Shown here: in pieces, positions 36,790 through 47,064 of the stretch
Numbering within the stretch: the first letter of the stretch is position 1
Layout of the letters: every line of letters starts with the position of its first letter
From: Nocardioides sp. JS614
GTDB taxonomy: Bacteria > Actinomycetota > Actinomycetes > Propionibacteriales > Nocardioidaceae
Length of the DNA stretch: 64,000 bases
Assembly (NCBI RefSeq): GCF_000015265.1
Contig: NC_008699.1
Location: forward strand, 372,001-436,000
Reading direction: 5' to 3'
Made by a program: the position numbers and the translations under genes
The notes under the pieces: model-generated
Told to the model about the DNA's origin: nothing
The model's input: only the letters and a program-made list of their open reading frames with translations
Databases searched by the model: none

Positions 36790-36834
36790 TTGACGCGGTG
36801 GATGTGAGCGCTCACACTCATGTGAACGCTCACA
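36790..36834 (+). promoter_or_regulatory. araB promoter region with two LacI-type operators
   Basis: A TTGACG -35-like box (36790-36795) is followed by the perfect palindrome TGTGAGCGCTCACA (36803-36816) and by TGTGAACGCTCACA (36821-36834), centres 18 bp apart, with the central CG step of LacI-family operators. Both would cover the -10 region and transcript start, fitting repression. No convincing -10 hexamer stands out. An AGGAGG ribosome site follows at 36852. Confidence 0.78.
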
Positions 36835-36863
36835 ATTATGACGGTCGTCACAGGAGGTTCAGC

Positions 36864-38567
36864 GTGGTCGCAGGGGTGGTCGCAGGGGCGGTCGCAGCCG
36901 GTTCCCGGCCCGAGCTCGTGGTCGGCGTGGACTTCGGCACCCTCTCCGGTCGCGCCGTGGTCGTCCGGGTCGAGGACGGCGCCGAGCTCGGCTCGGCCAC
37001 GCACGAGTACCCCCACGGCGTCCTGGACCGCGAGCTCCCCGACGGCACCCCGCTCGGCCCGGACTGGGCGCTGCAGGTGCCGGCCGACTACGTCGACGTG
37101 CTGCGGGTGGCCGTCCCGGCCGCGCTCGCGGCGGCGGGCGCCGACGCCGCCCAGGTGATCGCGATCGGCACCGACTTCACCGCCTGCACGATGGTGCCGA
37201 CGACCGCGGACGGCACGCCGCTCAACGAGGTCGAGGGCTTCGCCTCCGAGCCGCACGCCTACGTCAAGCTCTGGAAGCACCACGCGGCACAGCCGCAGGC
37301 GGACCGGATCAACGCCCTCGCCGCCAAGAGGGGCGAGGCCTGGCTGCCGCGGTACGGCGGCCTGATCTCCTCGGAGTGGGAGTTCGCCAAGGGTCTGCAG
37401 CTGCTCGAGGAGAGCCCGGAGACCTACCGGGCCACCGCGCACTGGGTCGAGGCGGCCGACTGGATCGTGTGGCAGCTGTGCGGCGAGTACGTCCGCAACG
37501 CCTGCACCGCCGGCTACAAGGGCATCTTCCAGGACGGCACCTACCCGACCCGCGAGTTCCTGGCCGAGCTGCACCCCGACTTCGAGGGCTTCGTCGAGGA
37601 CCTGCTCCAGCCGGTCACCGGCCAGCTCGGCCGACCGGCCGGCCGGCTCACCGAGGAGGCCGCCGCCTGGACCGGGCTGCCGGCCGGCATCGTGGTCGCG
37701 GTCGGCAACGTCGACGCCCATGTCACCGCCCCCGCCGCGCAGTCGACCGAGTCCGGCCAGATGCTCGCCATCATGGGCACCTCGACGTGCCACATCATGA
37801 ACGGCGCGGTGCTCCGCGAGGTCCCCGGGATGTGCGGGGTGGTCGACGGCGGCATCACTCAGGGCCTGTGGGGCTACGAGGCCGGGCAGTCCGGCGTCGG
37901 CGACATCTTCAACTGGTTCGTCACCAACGCGGTGCCGGCGGCGTACGCCGAGGAGGCCGCCGCCCGCGGGGTCGACGTGCACGAGCTGCTCACCGAGAAG
38001 GCCGCCGCCCAGGCGGTCGGCGAGCACGGCCTGGTGGCCCTCGACTGGCACAGCGGGAACCGTTCGGTCCTCGTCGACCACGAGCTCAGCGGCCTCGTGC
38101 TCGGCCTCACCCTGACCACCCGGCCCGAGGACGTGTACCGGGCGCTGATCGAGGCGACCGCATTCGGCACCCGCACGATCGTGGAGACCTTCGGCGCCTC
38201 GGGCGTGCCGGTCACCGAGTTCGTCGCTGCGGGTGGCCTGCTCAAGAACCAGTTCCTGATGCAGGTCTACGCCGACGTGCTGGGCATGCCGATCTCGGTG
38301 ATCACCTCCGAGCAGGGCCCGGCGCTCGGCTCGGCGATCCACGCCGCGGTCGCCGCCGGCGCCTACCCCGACGTCCACGCCGCCTCGGCGGCCATGGGCG
38401 GCGTCGAGCGCGGCGCCTACCAGCCCGACCCGGTCCGCGCCGCGGCGTACGACGCCCTCTACGCCGAGTACCGCGCCCTCCACGATCACTTCGGTCGCGG
38501 CGGCACCGAGGTGATGCGCCGACTCCGCTCGATCCGCCGCGCCACCCACACCGGAGCCCAGGCATGA
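36864..38567 (+). CDS. araB: Ribulokinase AraB
   Basis: 567-residue FGGY-family kinase phosphorylating L-ribulose at C5. It has the N-terminal ATPase motif [29 protein letters not shown], the central GTSTCHIMN (phosphate 2-like) segment and the C-terminal FGGY signature around [23 protein letters not shown] at 36864 is preferred because AGGAGG lies at 36852-36857. The first 12 codons are three imperfect copies of a 12-base unit ([12 protein letters not shown]). An upstream ATG at 36798 would place the operators inside the coding region and is rejected. Confidence 0.93.
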   Translation: MVAGVVAGAVAAGSRPELVVGVDFGTLSGRAVVVRVEDGAELGSATHEYPHGVLDRELPDGTPLGPDWALQVPADYVDVLRVAVPAALAAAGADAAQVIAIGTDFTACTMVPTTADGTPLNEVEGFASEPHAYVKLWKHHAAQPQADRINALAAKRGEAWLPRYGGLISSEWEFAKGLQLLEESPETYRATAHWVEAADWIVWQLCGEYVRNACTAGYKGIFQDGTYPTREFLAELHPDFEGFVEDLLQPVTGQLGRPAGRLTEEAAAWTGLPAGIVVAVGNVDAHVTAPAAQSTESGQMLAIMGTSTCHIMNGAVLREVPGMCGVVDGGITQGLWGYEAGQSGVGDIFNWFVTNAVPAAYAEEAAARGVDVHELLTEKAAAQAVGEHGLVALDWHSGNRSVLVDHELSGLVLGLTLTTRPEDVYRALIEATAFGTRTIVETFGASGVPVTEFVAAGGLLKNQFLMQVYADVLGMPISVITSEQGPALGSAIHAAVAAGAYPDVHAASAAMGGVERGAYQPDPVRAAAYDALYAEYRALHDHFGRGGTEVMRRLRSIRRATHTGAQA

Positions 38568-39280
38568 ACGCCGTCGTCAGCGCCGAGTCCCGCGAGGCGG
38601 TACGCCGGCTGCAGGCGGAGGTCGCCGCGCTGCACGCCGAGCTGACCCGCAACCGGCTGGTCGTGTGGACCGCCGGCAACGTGTCCGCGCGGGTGCCGGG
38701 CACCGACCTGTTCGTGATCAAGCCGTCGGGGGTCTCCTACGACGAGCTGGACGCCGACACGATGGTCGTCTGCGACCTCGACGGCACCCTGGTCGAGGGG
38801 GCGCGACAGCCGAGCTCCGACACCGCCGCCCACGCCTACGTCTACCGCCACCTGCCCGAGGTCGGCGGGGTCGTGCACACCCACTCGACGTACGCGACCG
38901 CGTGGGCCGCCCGCGGCGAGCCGATCCCGTGCGTGCTCACGATGGCGGCCGACGAGTTCGGCGGCGAGATCCCGATCGGGCCGTTCGCGCTGATCGGGGA
39001 CGACTCGATCGGCCGCGGGATCGTCGAGACGCTGCGCGAGAGCCGCTCGCGCGCCGTACTCATGCAGAACCACGGCCCGTTCACCGTCGGGCCCGATGCC
39101 CGGTCCGCCGTCAAGGCGGCCGTGATGGTCGAGGACGTCGCTCGCACGGTGCACGTCGCCCGCCAGCTCGGTGCGCCGCTCCCGATCGCCCAGGAGCACG
39201 TCGACGCCCTCTACGACCGCTACCAGAACGTGTACGGCCAGACCCAGCAGACCCAGCAACAGACCGGAGGAGTCGCGTGA
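38564..39280 (+). CDS. araD: L-ribulose-5-phosphate 4-epimerase AraD
   Basis: 238 residues, class II aldolase/adducin fold. It converts L-ribulose 5-phosphate to D-xylulose 5-phosphate. The conserved segments are [26 protein letters not shown], the Zn2+-binding HTHS in [14 protein letters not shown], and the third histidine in [16 protein letters not shown] at 38564 overlaps the araB stop, and the stop overlaps the araA GTG. The C-terminus has a glutamine/threonine-rich tail (QTQQTQQQT). Confidence 0.93.
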   Translation: MNAVVSAESREAVRRLQAEVAALHAELTRNRLVVWTAGNVSARVPGTDLFVIKPSGVSYDELDADTMVVCDLDGTLVEGARQPSSDTAAHAYVYRHLPEVGGVVHTHSTYATAWAARGEPIPCVLTMAADEFGGEIPIGPFALIGDDSIGRGIVETLRESRSRAVLMQNHGPFTVGPDARSAVKAAVMVEDVARTVHVARQLGAPLPIAQEHVDALYDRYQNVYGQTQQTQQQTGGVA

Positions 39281-40785
39281 CCCACCACCCCGACGAGCTC
39301 GAGATCTGGTTCCTCACCGGGAGCCAGCACCTGTACGGGCCCGAGGTCATCGACCAGGTCGCCGAGCACGCCGCCCGGATCGTGGCCGCGCTCGACGCGT
39401 CGCCGCACCTGCCGGTGCGCGTCGTGTCCAAGCCGGTGCTCACCGAGACCGACTCGATCCGCCGCGCGCTCCTGGACGCCACCGCCACGGACTCCTGCGT
39501 CGGCGTGATCGCGTGGATGCACACCTTCAGCCCCGCGAAGATGTGGATCACCGGTCTCGACGCCCTCCGCAAGCCGCTGCTGCACCTGCACACGCAGGCG
39601 AACCAGGCACTGCCGTGGGCCGAGATCGACATGGACTTCATGAACCTCAACCAGGCCGCCCACGGCGACCGGGAGTTCGCGTCCGTGCAGACCCGGATGG
39701 GCGTGGCCCGCAAGACCGTCACCGGGCACGTCGAGGACCCCGAGGTCGCGCGCCGGATCGGCCTGTGGGCGCGGGCCGCCCTGGGCCGCCATGCGCTGGC
39801 CGGGATGCGGCTGGCCCGCTTCGGCGACAACATGCGCAACGTCGCGGTGACCGAGGGCGACAAGGTCGAGGCCGAGCGCCGCTTCGGCGTCTCGGTCAAC
39901 ACCTGGGGCGTCAACGACCTGGTCGCCGTCGTCGACGAGGTCGCCGACGCCGACGTCGACAAGCTCTGCGAGGAGTACGCCGACAGCTACGACGTCGCCG
40001 CCGAGCTGCTGCCCTCCGGGGAGCGCCACGAGTCCCTGCGGTACGGCGCCCGGATCGAGCTCGGCCTCCGGTCGTTCCTCACCGAGGGCGGGTTCACGGC
40101 GTTCACCAGCAACTTCGAGGACCTCGGGGGGCTCCGGCAGCTCCCGGGCCTGGCCGTGCAGCGGCTGATGGCCGACGGCTACGGCTTCGGCGGCGAGGGC
40201 GACTGGAAGACCTCGGTCCTCCTGCGCACCCTCAAGGTCGTCGCCGACGGCCTGCCCGGCGGGACGTCCTTCATGGAGGACTACACGTACCACCTGGTCC
40301 CGGGCGAGGAGCGGATCCTCGGCGCGCACATGCTCGAGGTCTGCCCGAGCATCGCCGAGGGACGCCCGAGCCTGGAGATCCACCCGCTCTCCATCGGCGG
40401 GCGCGAGGACCCGGTGCGGCTCGTCTTCGACGCCGCGCCCGGCCCGGCGGTGCTCCTCGGCCTCGCCGACCTCGGCGAGCGGTTCCGTTTCGTGGGCAAC
40501 GAGGTGGAGGTCGTCGCGCCGACCGAGCCGCTGCCCAACCTGCCGGTCGCCCGCGCTGTCTGGCGACCGGCCCCCGACCTCCGCACCTCGACCGAGGCCT
40601 GGCTGATGGCCGGCGGACCGCACCACACGGTGCTGTCCACCGCGCTCGGCGCCGAACACCTCGACGACCTCGCGGAGATGACCGGCACGGAGCTCGTGCT
40701 GGTCGACGCCGACACGACGATCCGCGGCCTGGCCAAGGAGCTGCGGTGGAGTGCGGCGTACCACCGACTGGCGCAGGGACTGTGA
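39277..40785 (+). CDS. araA: L-arabinose isomerase AraA
   Basis: 502 residues; isomerises L-arabinose to L-ribulose. The start [23 protein letters not shown] matches the family signature ([11 protein letters not shown]), and [30 protein letters not shown] and [15 protein letters not shown] hold the metal-binding glutamates and surrounding residues. The length is typical. GTG at 39277 overlaps the araD stop, with GGAGGAG upstream. It closes the araBDA catabolic unit; the importer genes follow 68 bases later. Confidence 0.96.
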   Translation: MTHHPDELEIWFLTGSQHLYGPEVIDQVAEHAARIVAALDASPHLPVRVVSKPVLTETDSIRRALLDATATDSCVGVIAWMHTFSPAKMWITGLDALRKPLLHLHTQANQALPWAEIDMDFMNLNQAAHGDREFASVQTRMGVARKTVTGHVEDPEVARRIGLWARAALGRHALAGMRLARFGDNMRNVAVTEGDKVEAERRFGVSVNTWGVNDLVAVVDEVADADVDKLCEEYADSYDVAAELLPSGERHESLRYGARIELGLRSFLTEGGFTAFTSNFEDLGGLRQLPGLAVQRLMADGYGFGGEGDWKTSVLLRTLKVVADGLPGGTSFMEDYTYHLVPGEERILGAHMLEVCPSIAEGRPSLEIHPLSIGGREDPVRLVFDAAPGPAVLLGLADLGERFRFVGNEVEVVAPTEPLPNLPVARAVWRPAPDLRTSTEAWLMAGGPHHTVLSTALGAEHLDDLAEMTGTELVLVDADTTIRGLAKELRWSAAYHRLAQGL

Positions 40786-40853
40786 TGCGTCCCGCGGCCG
40801 GAGCAGGGTGTGGGACGGACCTGCGCCCCCAGGTAGTGATATGGAGAAGGTGC

Positions 40854-41939
40854 ATGCGCAAGCTACTCACCACGATCGTCGCAGGCAGCCTTGCGCTGAC
40901 GCTCGCCGCGTGCGGAGGCGACGACGACTCGAAGGGCGAAGAAGGCTCCGGCGGCGGGGGCACCATCGGTGTCGCGATGCCGACCAAGTCCTCGGAGCGC
41001 TGGATCGCCGACGGCAACAACATCAAGAAGCAGCTGGAGGACGCGGGCTACTCCGTGGACCTGCAGTACGCCGAGGACGACATCCCGACCCAGGTCTCGC
41101 AGGTCGAGAACATGGTCACCAAGGGCGTCGACATGCTGGTCATCGCCGCGATCGACGGCACCGCGCTCGGCGAGGTGCTCGACACCGCCGCGAGCCAGGA
41201 CATCGACATCATCTCGTACGACCGTCTGATCCGGGACTCGGAGGCGGTCAGCTACTACACGACGTTCGACAACTTCCAGGTCGGCGTGATCCAGGCCCAG
41301 TCGCTGGTCGACGGGCTCGCGGCCAAGGGTGACGGCCCCTACAACGTCGAGCTGTTCGCGGGCTCGCCCGACGACAACAACGCGACGTTCTTCTGGAACG
41401 GCGCCATGTCGATCCTGCAGCCGATGCTCGACTCCGGCGAGATCGTGGTCCCCTCCGGCCAGACCGACTTCGACCAGGCCGCGATCCTGCGTTGGGACCC
41501 CGCCACGGCGCAGAAGCGCATGGAGGACATCCTCACCAAGACCTACGCGTCCAAGACGGTCGACGGGGTTCTCTCGCCGTACGACGGCCTCTCGCTCGGC
41601 ATCATCGCCGCGCTCCAGGGCAACGGCTACGGCGGCGGCGGCAAGGAGCTGCCGGTCGTGACCGGCCAGGACGCCGAGGTGCAGTCGGTCAAGTCGATCA
41701 TGGCCGGGGAGCAGTACTCGACCGTGTTCAAGGACACCCGCGACCTCGCCGAGGTCACCGTCGACATGATCAAGGCGCTGAGCGCGGGCGACGAGCCCGA
41801 GGTCAACGACACCGAGACCTACGACAACGGCGTGAAGGTCGTTCCGTCCTACCTGCTCGACCCGGTCCTCGTGACCAAGGACAACGTGCAGACCGCGCTC
41901 GTCGACACCGGGTACTACACCGCGGACGAGCTGAAGTGA
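40854..41939 (+). CDS. chvE: ChvE-like sugar-binding lipoprotein (arabinose/multiple-sugar ABC importer)
   Basis: 361 residues. Lipoprotein signal [20 protein letters not shown] with C20 as lipid anchor, a Gly/Ser/acidic linker, then a type I periplasmic-binding fold ([56 protein letters not shown]) that follows ChvE/XylF-type proteins closely. It captures extracellular sugar for the ATPase/permease pair downstream. Its presence directly after araBDA indicates L-arabinose, but ChvE-type proteins often bind several pentoses and hexoses. A 15-bp hairpin follows the stop. Confidence 0.9.
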   Translation: MRKLLTTIVAGSLALTLAACGGDDDSKGEEGSGGGGTIGVAMPTKSSERWIADGNNIKKQLEDAGYSVDLQYAEDDIPTQVSQVENMVTKGVDMLVIAAIDGTALGEVLDTAASQDIDIISYDRLIRDSEAVSYYTTFDNFQVGVIQAQSLVDGLAAKGDGPYNVELFAGSPDDNNATFFWNGAMSILQPMLDSGEIVVPSGQTDFDQAAILRWDPATAQKRMEDILTKTYASKTVDGVLSPYDGLSLGIIAALQGNGYGGGGKELPVVTGQDAEVQSVKSIMAGEQYSTVFKDTRDLAEVTVDMIKALSAGDEPEVNDTETYDNGVKVVPSYLLDPVLVTKDNVQTALVDTGYYTADELK

Positions 41940-41943
41940 TCCC

Positions 41944-41982
41944 CCCGTGGGCGGGCCCGGTGATCCTGGGCCCGCCCACGGG
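41944..41982 (+). terminator. Hairpin between binding-protein and ATPase genes, 15-bp perfect stem
   Basis: Arms 41944-41958 (CCCGTGGGCGGGCCC) and 41968-41982 are perfectly complementary with a 9-base loop. Because the downstream genes share the operon, it probably acts as a partial terminator or 3' mRNA stabiliser giving more binding protein than membrane components. A similar hairpin lies after the second binding-protein gene at 63794-63826. Confidence 0.85.
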
Positions 41983-42014
41983 CTACCAACCCTGAGTGAC
42001 CGAGGAGGTGACCC

Positions 42015-43544
42015 ATGGCCCAGCCGATCCTGGAGATGCGCTCCATCACCAAGCGCTTCCCCGGCGTGCTGGCGCTGTCGGACGTCAACCTCGCCGTCGA
42101 GCGTGGCGAGATCCACGCCATCTGCGGTGAGAACGGCGCCGGCAAGTCGACGCTGATGAAGGTGCTGAGCGGGGTCCACCCGCACGGGACCTACGAGGGC
42201 GAGATCGTCTACGAGGGGCAGCCGGTCGAGTTCTCGAACATCCGGCAGAGCGAGGCGGCCGGCATCGTCATCATCCACCAGGAGCTGGCGCTGATCCCCG
42301 AGCTCTCGATCGCCGAGAACATCTTCCTCGGCAACGAGACCGCGACCCGGGGCGTCATCAACTGGGACGAGGCGAACAGCCGGGCGATCGAGCTGATGGC
42401 TCGCGTCGGTCTCCGCGAGAACCCCCTGACCGCGGTCAAGAACCTCGGCATCGGCAAGCAGCAGCTGGTCGAGATCGCCAAGGCGCTGAGCAAGGAGGTG
42501 CGGCTCCTCATCCTCGACGAGCCGACCGCCGCGCTCAACGACGAGGACTCCAACCACCTGCTCGACCTGCTCAAGGGCCTGCAGGGCAAGGGCATCACCT
42601 CGATCATGATCAGCCACAAGCTGAACGAGATCGCCCGGATCTCCGACTCGATCACGATCCTGCGCGACGGCAAGACCATCGAGACGCTGAACGTGGGTGC
42701 CGGTGGCGTCGACGAGGACCGGATCATCCGCGGGATGGTCGGCCGCAGCCTGGAGCACCGGTTCCCGGACCACACGCCGCAGATCGGCGGCGTGCTGCTC
42801 GAGGTGCGGGACTGGACCGTCATGCACCCGCTGGACCACAGCCGGGTCGTCATCGACAAGGCGAGCCTCTCGGTCCGGCGTGGTGAGATCGTCGGGATCG
42901 CGGGCCTGATGGGCGCCGGCCGCACCGAGCTGGCCCGCAGCCTCTTCGGCCGCTCCTACGGCAGCAAGCACCACGGGACCGTGCACCTCGACGGCAAGGA
43001 GCTGCGGCTCAAGACGGTGCACGACGCGATCAGGGCCGGCATCGCCTACGTCAGCGAGGACCGCAAGGGCCTCGGGCTCAATCTCCTCGACGACGTCAAG
43101 ACCTCGATCTCCTCGGCCGGCCTCGACCAGCTGCGCAAGGGCCTGACGGTCGACGAGCGCGAGGAGGTGCTGGTCGCCGAGCGCTACCGGCGCAGCTTCG
43201 GGATCAAGGCGCCCTCGGTGACCACCGGGGTGCGCCAGCTCTCCGGCGGCAACCAGCAGAAGGTCGTCCTGGGCAAGTGGCTCTACACCGAGCCCCAGCT
43301 GCTGATCCTCGACGAGCCCACGCGTGGCATCGACGTCGGCGCCAAGTTCGAGATCTACGGGATCATCCAGACCCTCGCTCGCGAGGGCAAGGGCGTGCTG
43401 GTGATCTCCTCGGAGCTGCCCGAGCTGCTCGGCCTGTGCGACCGGATCTACACGCTCGCGGAGGGCGTGATCACCCACGAGTTCGTGCGTGGGGGCGCCA
43501 CCCAGGAGTCCCTCATGCGTTACATGACAGCGGATGCGAGATAA
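42015..43544 (+). CDS. gguA: Sugar ABC transporter ATPase (GguA/MmsA-like, duplicated)
   Basis: 509 residues with two ATP-binding cassettes, as in Ara/Rib/Xyl-type importers. The first has GENGAGKST Walker A, the signature [16 protein letters not shown] and [11 protein letters not shown]; the second has a modified Walker A ([10 protein letters not shown]), signature [16 protein letters not shown] and [12 protein letters not shown]. It energises sugar uptake with the permease GguB. ATG at 42015 is preceded by GAGGAGGTGAC. Three bases separate its stop from the permease start. Confidence 0.94.
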   Translation: MAQPILEMRSITKRFPGVLALSDVNLAVERGEIHAICGENGAGKSTLMKVLSGVHPHGTYEGEIVYEGQPVEFSNIRQSEAAGIVIIHQELALIPELSIAENIFLGNETATRGVINWDEANSRAIELMARVGLRENPLTAVKNLGIGKQQLVEIAKALSKEVRLLILDEPTAALNDEDSNHLLDLLKGLQGKGITSIMISHKLNEIARISDSITILRDGKTIETLNVGAGGVDEDRIIRGMVGRSLEHRFPDHTPQIGGVLLEVRDWTVMHPLDHSRVVIDKASLSVRRGEIVGIAGLMGAGRTELARSLFGRSYGSKHHGTVHLDGKELRLKTVHDAIRAGIAYVSEDRKGLGLNLLDDVKTSISSAGLDQLRKGLTVDEREEVLVAERYRRSFGIKAPSVTTGVRQLSGGNQQKVVLGKWLYTEPQLLILDEPTRGIDVGAKFEIYGIIQTLAREGKGVLVISSELPELLGLCDRIYTLAEGVITHEFVRGGATQESLMRYMTADAR

Positions 43545-43547
43545 CTG

Positions 43548-44837
43548 ATGAGCACCTTGACCACCACCCTGCGCGGGAACATCCGCCAGTACGGGATGAT
43601 CATCGCCCTCGCGGCGATCGTGATCCTGTTCCAGTTCACGACCGACGGCGTGCTGCTCAAGCCGCTGAACGTGTCCAACCTGGTCGTCCAGAACGCCCAC
43701 ATCCTGATCCTGGCCATCGGCATGGTGATCGTGATCGTGGCCCGCCACATCGACCTGTCGGTGGGGTCGGTCGCCGCGTTCGTCGGTGCCGTCGGGGCGA
43801 TCTTGATGACCAAGTACGACGTGCCCTGGCTGCTGGCGGTGATCCTCTGCCTCGCGCTGGGTGCCCTGATCGGAGCCTGGCACGGCTTCTGGGTGGCGTA
43901 CGTCGGCATCCCCGCGTTCATCGTGACCCTCGCGAGCATGCTGCTCTTCCGCGGGCTCACGCTCGTCGTGCTCGAGGGCGCGACCGTCGGCGGCCTGCCC
44001 GAGGGCTTCAAGAAGATCGGCAACGGGTTCCTCCCCGAGATCGGTCCCGACACCGACCTGCACAACCTGACCCTGCTCCTCGGTCTGCTCGTCGTCGCCC
44101 TGCTGGTCTTCTTCGACTTCCGCAAGCGCACCGCCGCGAAGCGCTACAACTTCGAGGTCCTGCCCATCCCGCTGTTCGCGCTCAAGCAGATCGTGCTCGG
44201 CGCGGTCATCATGGAGTTCAGCTACCTGCTCGCCGACGCCCGCGGGCTGCCGATCGTCGGCCTGATCCTGTTCACGCTGATCGGCGTCTACACGTTCATC
44301 ATGTCCCGCACGATCTTCGGCCGGCACGTCTACGCGATCGGCGGCAACGTCGACGCGGCGACGATGTCGGGCGTCAACACCAAGCGGGTCGACTTCCTCG
44401 TGATGACGAACATGGGCCTGCTCGCCGGGCTCGCGGGCCTGGTCACCACCGCTCGACTCACCGCGGCGAACCCGAAGGCCGGCGTGAACTTCGAGCTCGA
44501 CGCGATCGCCGCGTCGTTCATCGGTGGCGCAGCAGTCACCGGCGGTGTGGGCACCGTGATCGGCGCCATCATCGGTGGTCTGGTCATGGGTGTCCTCAAC
44601 AACGGCATGTCGCTGAACGGCGTCTCCATCGACTGGCAGCAGGCGATCAAGGGCCTGGTGCTCCTCGGCGCCGTCGCGTTCGACGTCTGGAACAAGAAGC
44701 GCACCGCAGGAAGTGGCGGGGCCGGTGCCGAGGCCGAGGCCACTCCGCCGCCACCGGACGAGCTGGTCGAGGAGATCCGGAACCTCGAGGCGGACGCCGG
44801 GCCACCCGGCCACGGCTCAGGGGCCGGCGTCCGCTGA
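43548..44837 (+). CDS. gguB: Sugar ABC transporter permease (GguB-like)
   Basis: 429 residues with about ten membrane helices of the RbsC/BPD_transp_2 family. Conserved segments include MVIVIVARHIDLSVGSVAAF, VTLASMLLFRGL, the EAA-like cytoplasmic loop RHVYAIGGNVDAATMSGVNTK, and VNFELDAIAASFIGGAAVTGGVGTV. A cytoplasmic loop of about 50 residues between helices (FRKRTAAKRYNFEVL) and an acidic C-terminal tail are normal for GguB. It is the last gene of the arabinose/ABC unit; a long hairpin region follows. Confidence 0.93.
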   Translation: MSTLTTTLRGNIRQYGMIIALAAIVILFQFTTDGVLLKPLNVSNLVVQNAHILILAIGMVIVIVARHIDLSVGSVAAFVGAVGAILMTKYDVPWLLAVILCLALGALIGAWHGFWVAYVGIPAFIVTLASMLLFRGLTLVVLEGATVGGLPEGFKKIGNGFLPEIGPDTDLHNLTLLLGLLVVALLVFFDFRKRTAAKRYNFEVLPIPLFALKQIVLGAVIMEFSYLLADARGLPIVGLILFTLIGVYTFIMSRTIFGRHVYAIGGNVDAATMSGVNTKRVDFLVMTNMGLLAGLAGLVTTARLTAANPKAGVNFELDAIAASFIGGAAVTGGVGTVIGAIIGGLVMGVLNNGMSLNGVSIDWQQAIKGLVLLGAVAFDVWNKKRTAGSGGAGAEAEATPPPPDELVEEIRNLEADAGPPGHGSGAGVR

Positions 44838-44983
44838 TCGCCCCCACAGACCGGTGCTGATCGGCAGTCCCCGTCGAGCCGCCGTCCGGTTGGCGTGCCG
44901 GAGGTTGACGACACCGCTCGGCTCCACCTCCAGGCCGGCGGTCTCGTCACACACGCCGAGGCCTGACCCGAGACGCACCGAAC

Positions 44984-45034
44984 CCGAGACCCGAGCCCGC
45001 CCCATTCCTGACCGGAGGCGGCCTCGGGTCTCGG
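44984..45034 (+). terminator. Terminator-like hairpin after the arabinose/ABC operon
   Basis: Arms CCGAGACCCGAG (44984-44995) and CTCGGGTCTCGG (45023-45034) form a 12-bp perfect stem. The 27-base loop can pair further (CCGCC with GGCGG). It lies in the 404-bp gap 44838-45241, which otherwise holds the paired palindromic repeat at 45080-45141 and no ORF with coding character. Confidence 0.75.
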
Positions 45035-45079
45035 TGTCGTCCCGCCCGGCGGCGACCGTGGCGCGCGACAAAAGACGTC

Positions 45080-45141
45080 GCGGTTGGTGACCAAACCGCA
45101 TGATCTGGGCGTCGGGGCGTGTCGTTTGGTGACCAAACGAC
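45080..45141. repeat. Second pair of TTGGTnACCAA palindromic repeats, 42 bp apart
   Basis: Units at 45080-45100 (GCGGTTGGTGACCAAACCGC core) and 45121-45141 (arms GTCGTTTGGT and ACCAAACGAC around one G, a perfect palindrome). Centres are at 45089 and 45131, a spacing close to the 40 bp of the pair at 36623-36683. The two pairs lie just outside the two ends of the araBDA-ABC gene block. Confidence 0.75.
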
Positions 45142-45241
45142 GCAGGGTCGCGGCGGCGGGATCCGGCGGGGCCGGTCAGGGGCCGGCCAGGACTGTGGAC
45201 CCGCGGTGGAAACCGTCGGCGGCGCACCGTAGGTTCCTCGC

Positions 45242-45910
45242 GTGAGCACTGGACCCGCCGCGGCGCGACCCGGGGTGTACGCCGACACCGGCGTCTTCGT
45301 GTGTCTCGAGGGTGGCGAGGGGTCCGGGAAGTCCACCCAGTCCGGACTGCTGCGCGACTGGCTCGAGACGCAGGGATTCGAGGTGCTGCTCACCTTCGAG
45401 CCCGGCGATACCGAGGTGGGACGCAAGCTGCGCGCCATCGTGCTCAGCCCGGAGACCGGTGCGATCTCCGACCGCACCGAGGCGCTGCTCTACGCCGCGG
45501 ACAAGGCCGAGCACGTCGACACCGTCGTCCAGCCCGCCCTGGACCGTGGCGCGGTCGTCATCACCGACCGCTACGTCGCCTCGATGCTCGCCTACCAGGG
45601 CGCGGGCCGGGCCCTCGACGTCGGCGAGGTCGAGCAGGTCGCCCGATGGGCGACGCACGACCTACGTCCGCACCTGACCGTGGTACTCGACCTCGAGCCC
45701 GAGCACGGCCTGGGCCGGTTCGAGGAGCGGGACCGGATCGAGGGGGAGTCCGTGGAGTTCCACCGCCGCGTGCGGGAAGGCTTCTTGGGGATGGCGGCAG
45801 CAGATCCGGACCACTACCTGGTGCTCGACGCCCGGGGCGACCGCGAGGAGATCGCCGGCCGGGTCCGCGACCGCGTCGCCCCCCTGCTCGACCGGGCGGC
45901 CCGGCGATGA
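45242..45910 (+). CDS. tmk: Thymidylate kinase
   Basis: 222 residues; phosphorylates dTMP to dTDP. The P-loop is LEGGEGSGKST (G24-T32), the DRY motif is VVITDRYVASMLAYQG, and the LID segment is around RFEERDRIEGESVEFHRRV. The N-terminus is extended by some 16 residues relative to typical Tmk. The GTG at 45242 fits; an internal start nearer VFVCLEGG is not excluded. It overlaps holB (ATGA), and the tmk-holB pair is conserved in actinobacteria. Confidence 0.95.
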   Translation: MSTGPAAARPGVYADTGVFVCLEGGEGSGKSTQSGLLRDWLETQGFEVLLTFEPGDTEVGRKLRAIVLSPETGAISDRTEALLYAADKAEHVDTVVQPALDRGAVVITDRYVASMLAYQGAGRALDVGEVEQVARWATHDLRPHLTVVLDLEPEHGLGRFEERDRIEGESVEFHRRVREGFLGMAAADPDHYLVLDARGDREEIAGRVRDRVAPLLDRAARR

Positions 45911-47064
45911 CCGTCTGGGACGGCCTCGTCGGGCAGCATCGGCCGAGCGAGGCGCTGCGCGCGGCCGCCCACGGGCAGGGCATGAGCCACGCCTTCCTCT
46001 TCACCGGCCCGCCCGGCTCGGGTCGGTCCAACGCGGCCGTCGCCTTCGCGGCGGCGCTGCAGTGCGAACGCCCCGAGGACCGCGGGTGCGGCGAGTGCCA
46101 CGAGTGCCACACGGTGCTGACCGGCAGCCACGCCGACGTGGCGGTGATCCGCACCGAGAAGCTCTCCATCGGGGTCGACGAGATGCGCGACCTGGTGCGC
46201 CGCTCGGCCCTCGCCCCGGTCGGCCGGCGCTGGCAGATCATGATCGTCGAGGACGCCGACCGGCTCACCGAGCGGGCGTGGAACGCGCTGCTCAAGGCGA
46301 TCGAGGAGCCCGCGGACCGCACCGTGTGGATGCTGTGCGCTCCCACGGTCGAGGACGTGCTGCCCACGGTCCGGTCGCGCTGCCGGCTGGTCACGCTCAC
46401 GACCCCGACGACCGACGACGTCGCCTCGTTCCTGGTCCGTGCGGACGGGGTCGACGCCGCGGTGGCGTCGTACGCCGCCCGCGCGAGCCAGGGCCACATC
46501 GGCCGCGCCCGGGCGCTGGCCCGCGACGAGGCGACCCGCAACCGGCGCCGCGAGGTGGTCGCGCTGCCCGCCCGGCTGGTCTCGCTGCGCGCCTGCATGG
46601 AGGCCGCCACCAGCCTCGCCGAGGTCGCCAAGCAGGAGGCCGAGCTGGTGACCGGCGAGCTGGACGCGCGCGAGAAGGCCGACCTGGACGCGGCGTACGG
46701 CGTGGTCGAGCGCGGCCGCCGCCCGCGGGAGTACGCACCCGCGCTGCGCGACCTCGAGAAGGACCAGAAGACCCGCGCCAAGCGGCGCTACCTCGACGTC
46801 GTCGACCGGGGCCTGATGGACCTGGTGTCGGTCTACCGCGACGCGATCGCGGTCGCGACCGGCGCCGCCGGCCTCCTGGTCAACGAGGAGATCCGCGGCG
46901 ACGTCGAGCTGCTCGCCCGGGTGTCGACCCCCGAGGTCAACCTGCGCCGGATCGCGGCGATCTTCGAGGCCCGCGAGCAGATGCTGGAGTTCAACGTGCA
47001 GCCGATGCTGGCGCTGGAGTCGATGATGGTCGCGCTCGTCGCGCCGGAGGTGCGCACCGGGTGA
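45907..47064 (+). CDS. holB: DNA polymerase III delta-prime subunit
   Basis: 385-residue clamp-loader component with the AAA+ fold. Residues include FLFTGPPGSGRSNAA (modified P-loop), a four-cysteine zinc module CGECHECH preceded by a cysteine, the Walker B-like IMIVEDADRLTERAWNALLKAIEEP, and the SRC motif in VRSRCRLVTL. The C-terminal collar domain is longer than in E. coli HolB, as usual in actinobacteria. Start and stop overlap tmk and the next gene by four bases each. Confidence 0.93.
   Translation: MTVWDGLVGQHRPSEALRAAAHGQGMSHAFLFTGPPGSGRSNAAVAFAAALQCERPEDRGCGECHECHTVLTGSHADVAVIRTEKLSIGVDEMRDLVRRSALAPVGRRWQIMIVEDADRLTERAWNALLKAIEEPADRTVWMLCAPTVEDVLPTVRSRCRLVTLTTPTTDDVASFLVRADGVDAAVASYAARASQGHIGRARALARDEATRNRRREVVALPARLVSLRACMEAATSLAEVAKQEAELVTGELDAREKADLDAAYGVVERGRRPREYAPALRDLEKDQKTRAKRRYLDVVDRGLMDLVSVYRDAIAVATGAAGLLVNEEIRGDVELLARVSTPEVNLRRIAAIFEAREQMLEFNVQPMLALESMMVALVAPEVRTG

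Noticed and set aside
36798..36863. Longer AraB starting at ATG 36798
   Set aside because: It would translate both LacI operators and ignore the AGGAGG site just before GTG 36864.
40863..44813. 1316-codon open frame on the minus strand opposite chvE-gguA-gguB
   Set aside because: It is antisense to three clear genes, and its translation is rich in His, Arg, Asp and Gly as expected from the GC3 bias of the real strand. No domain is visible.
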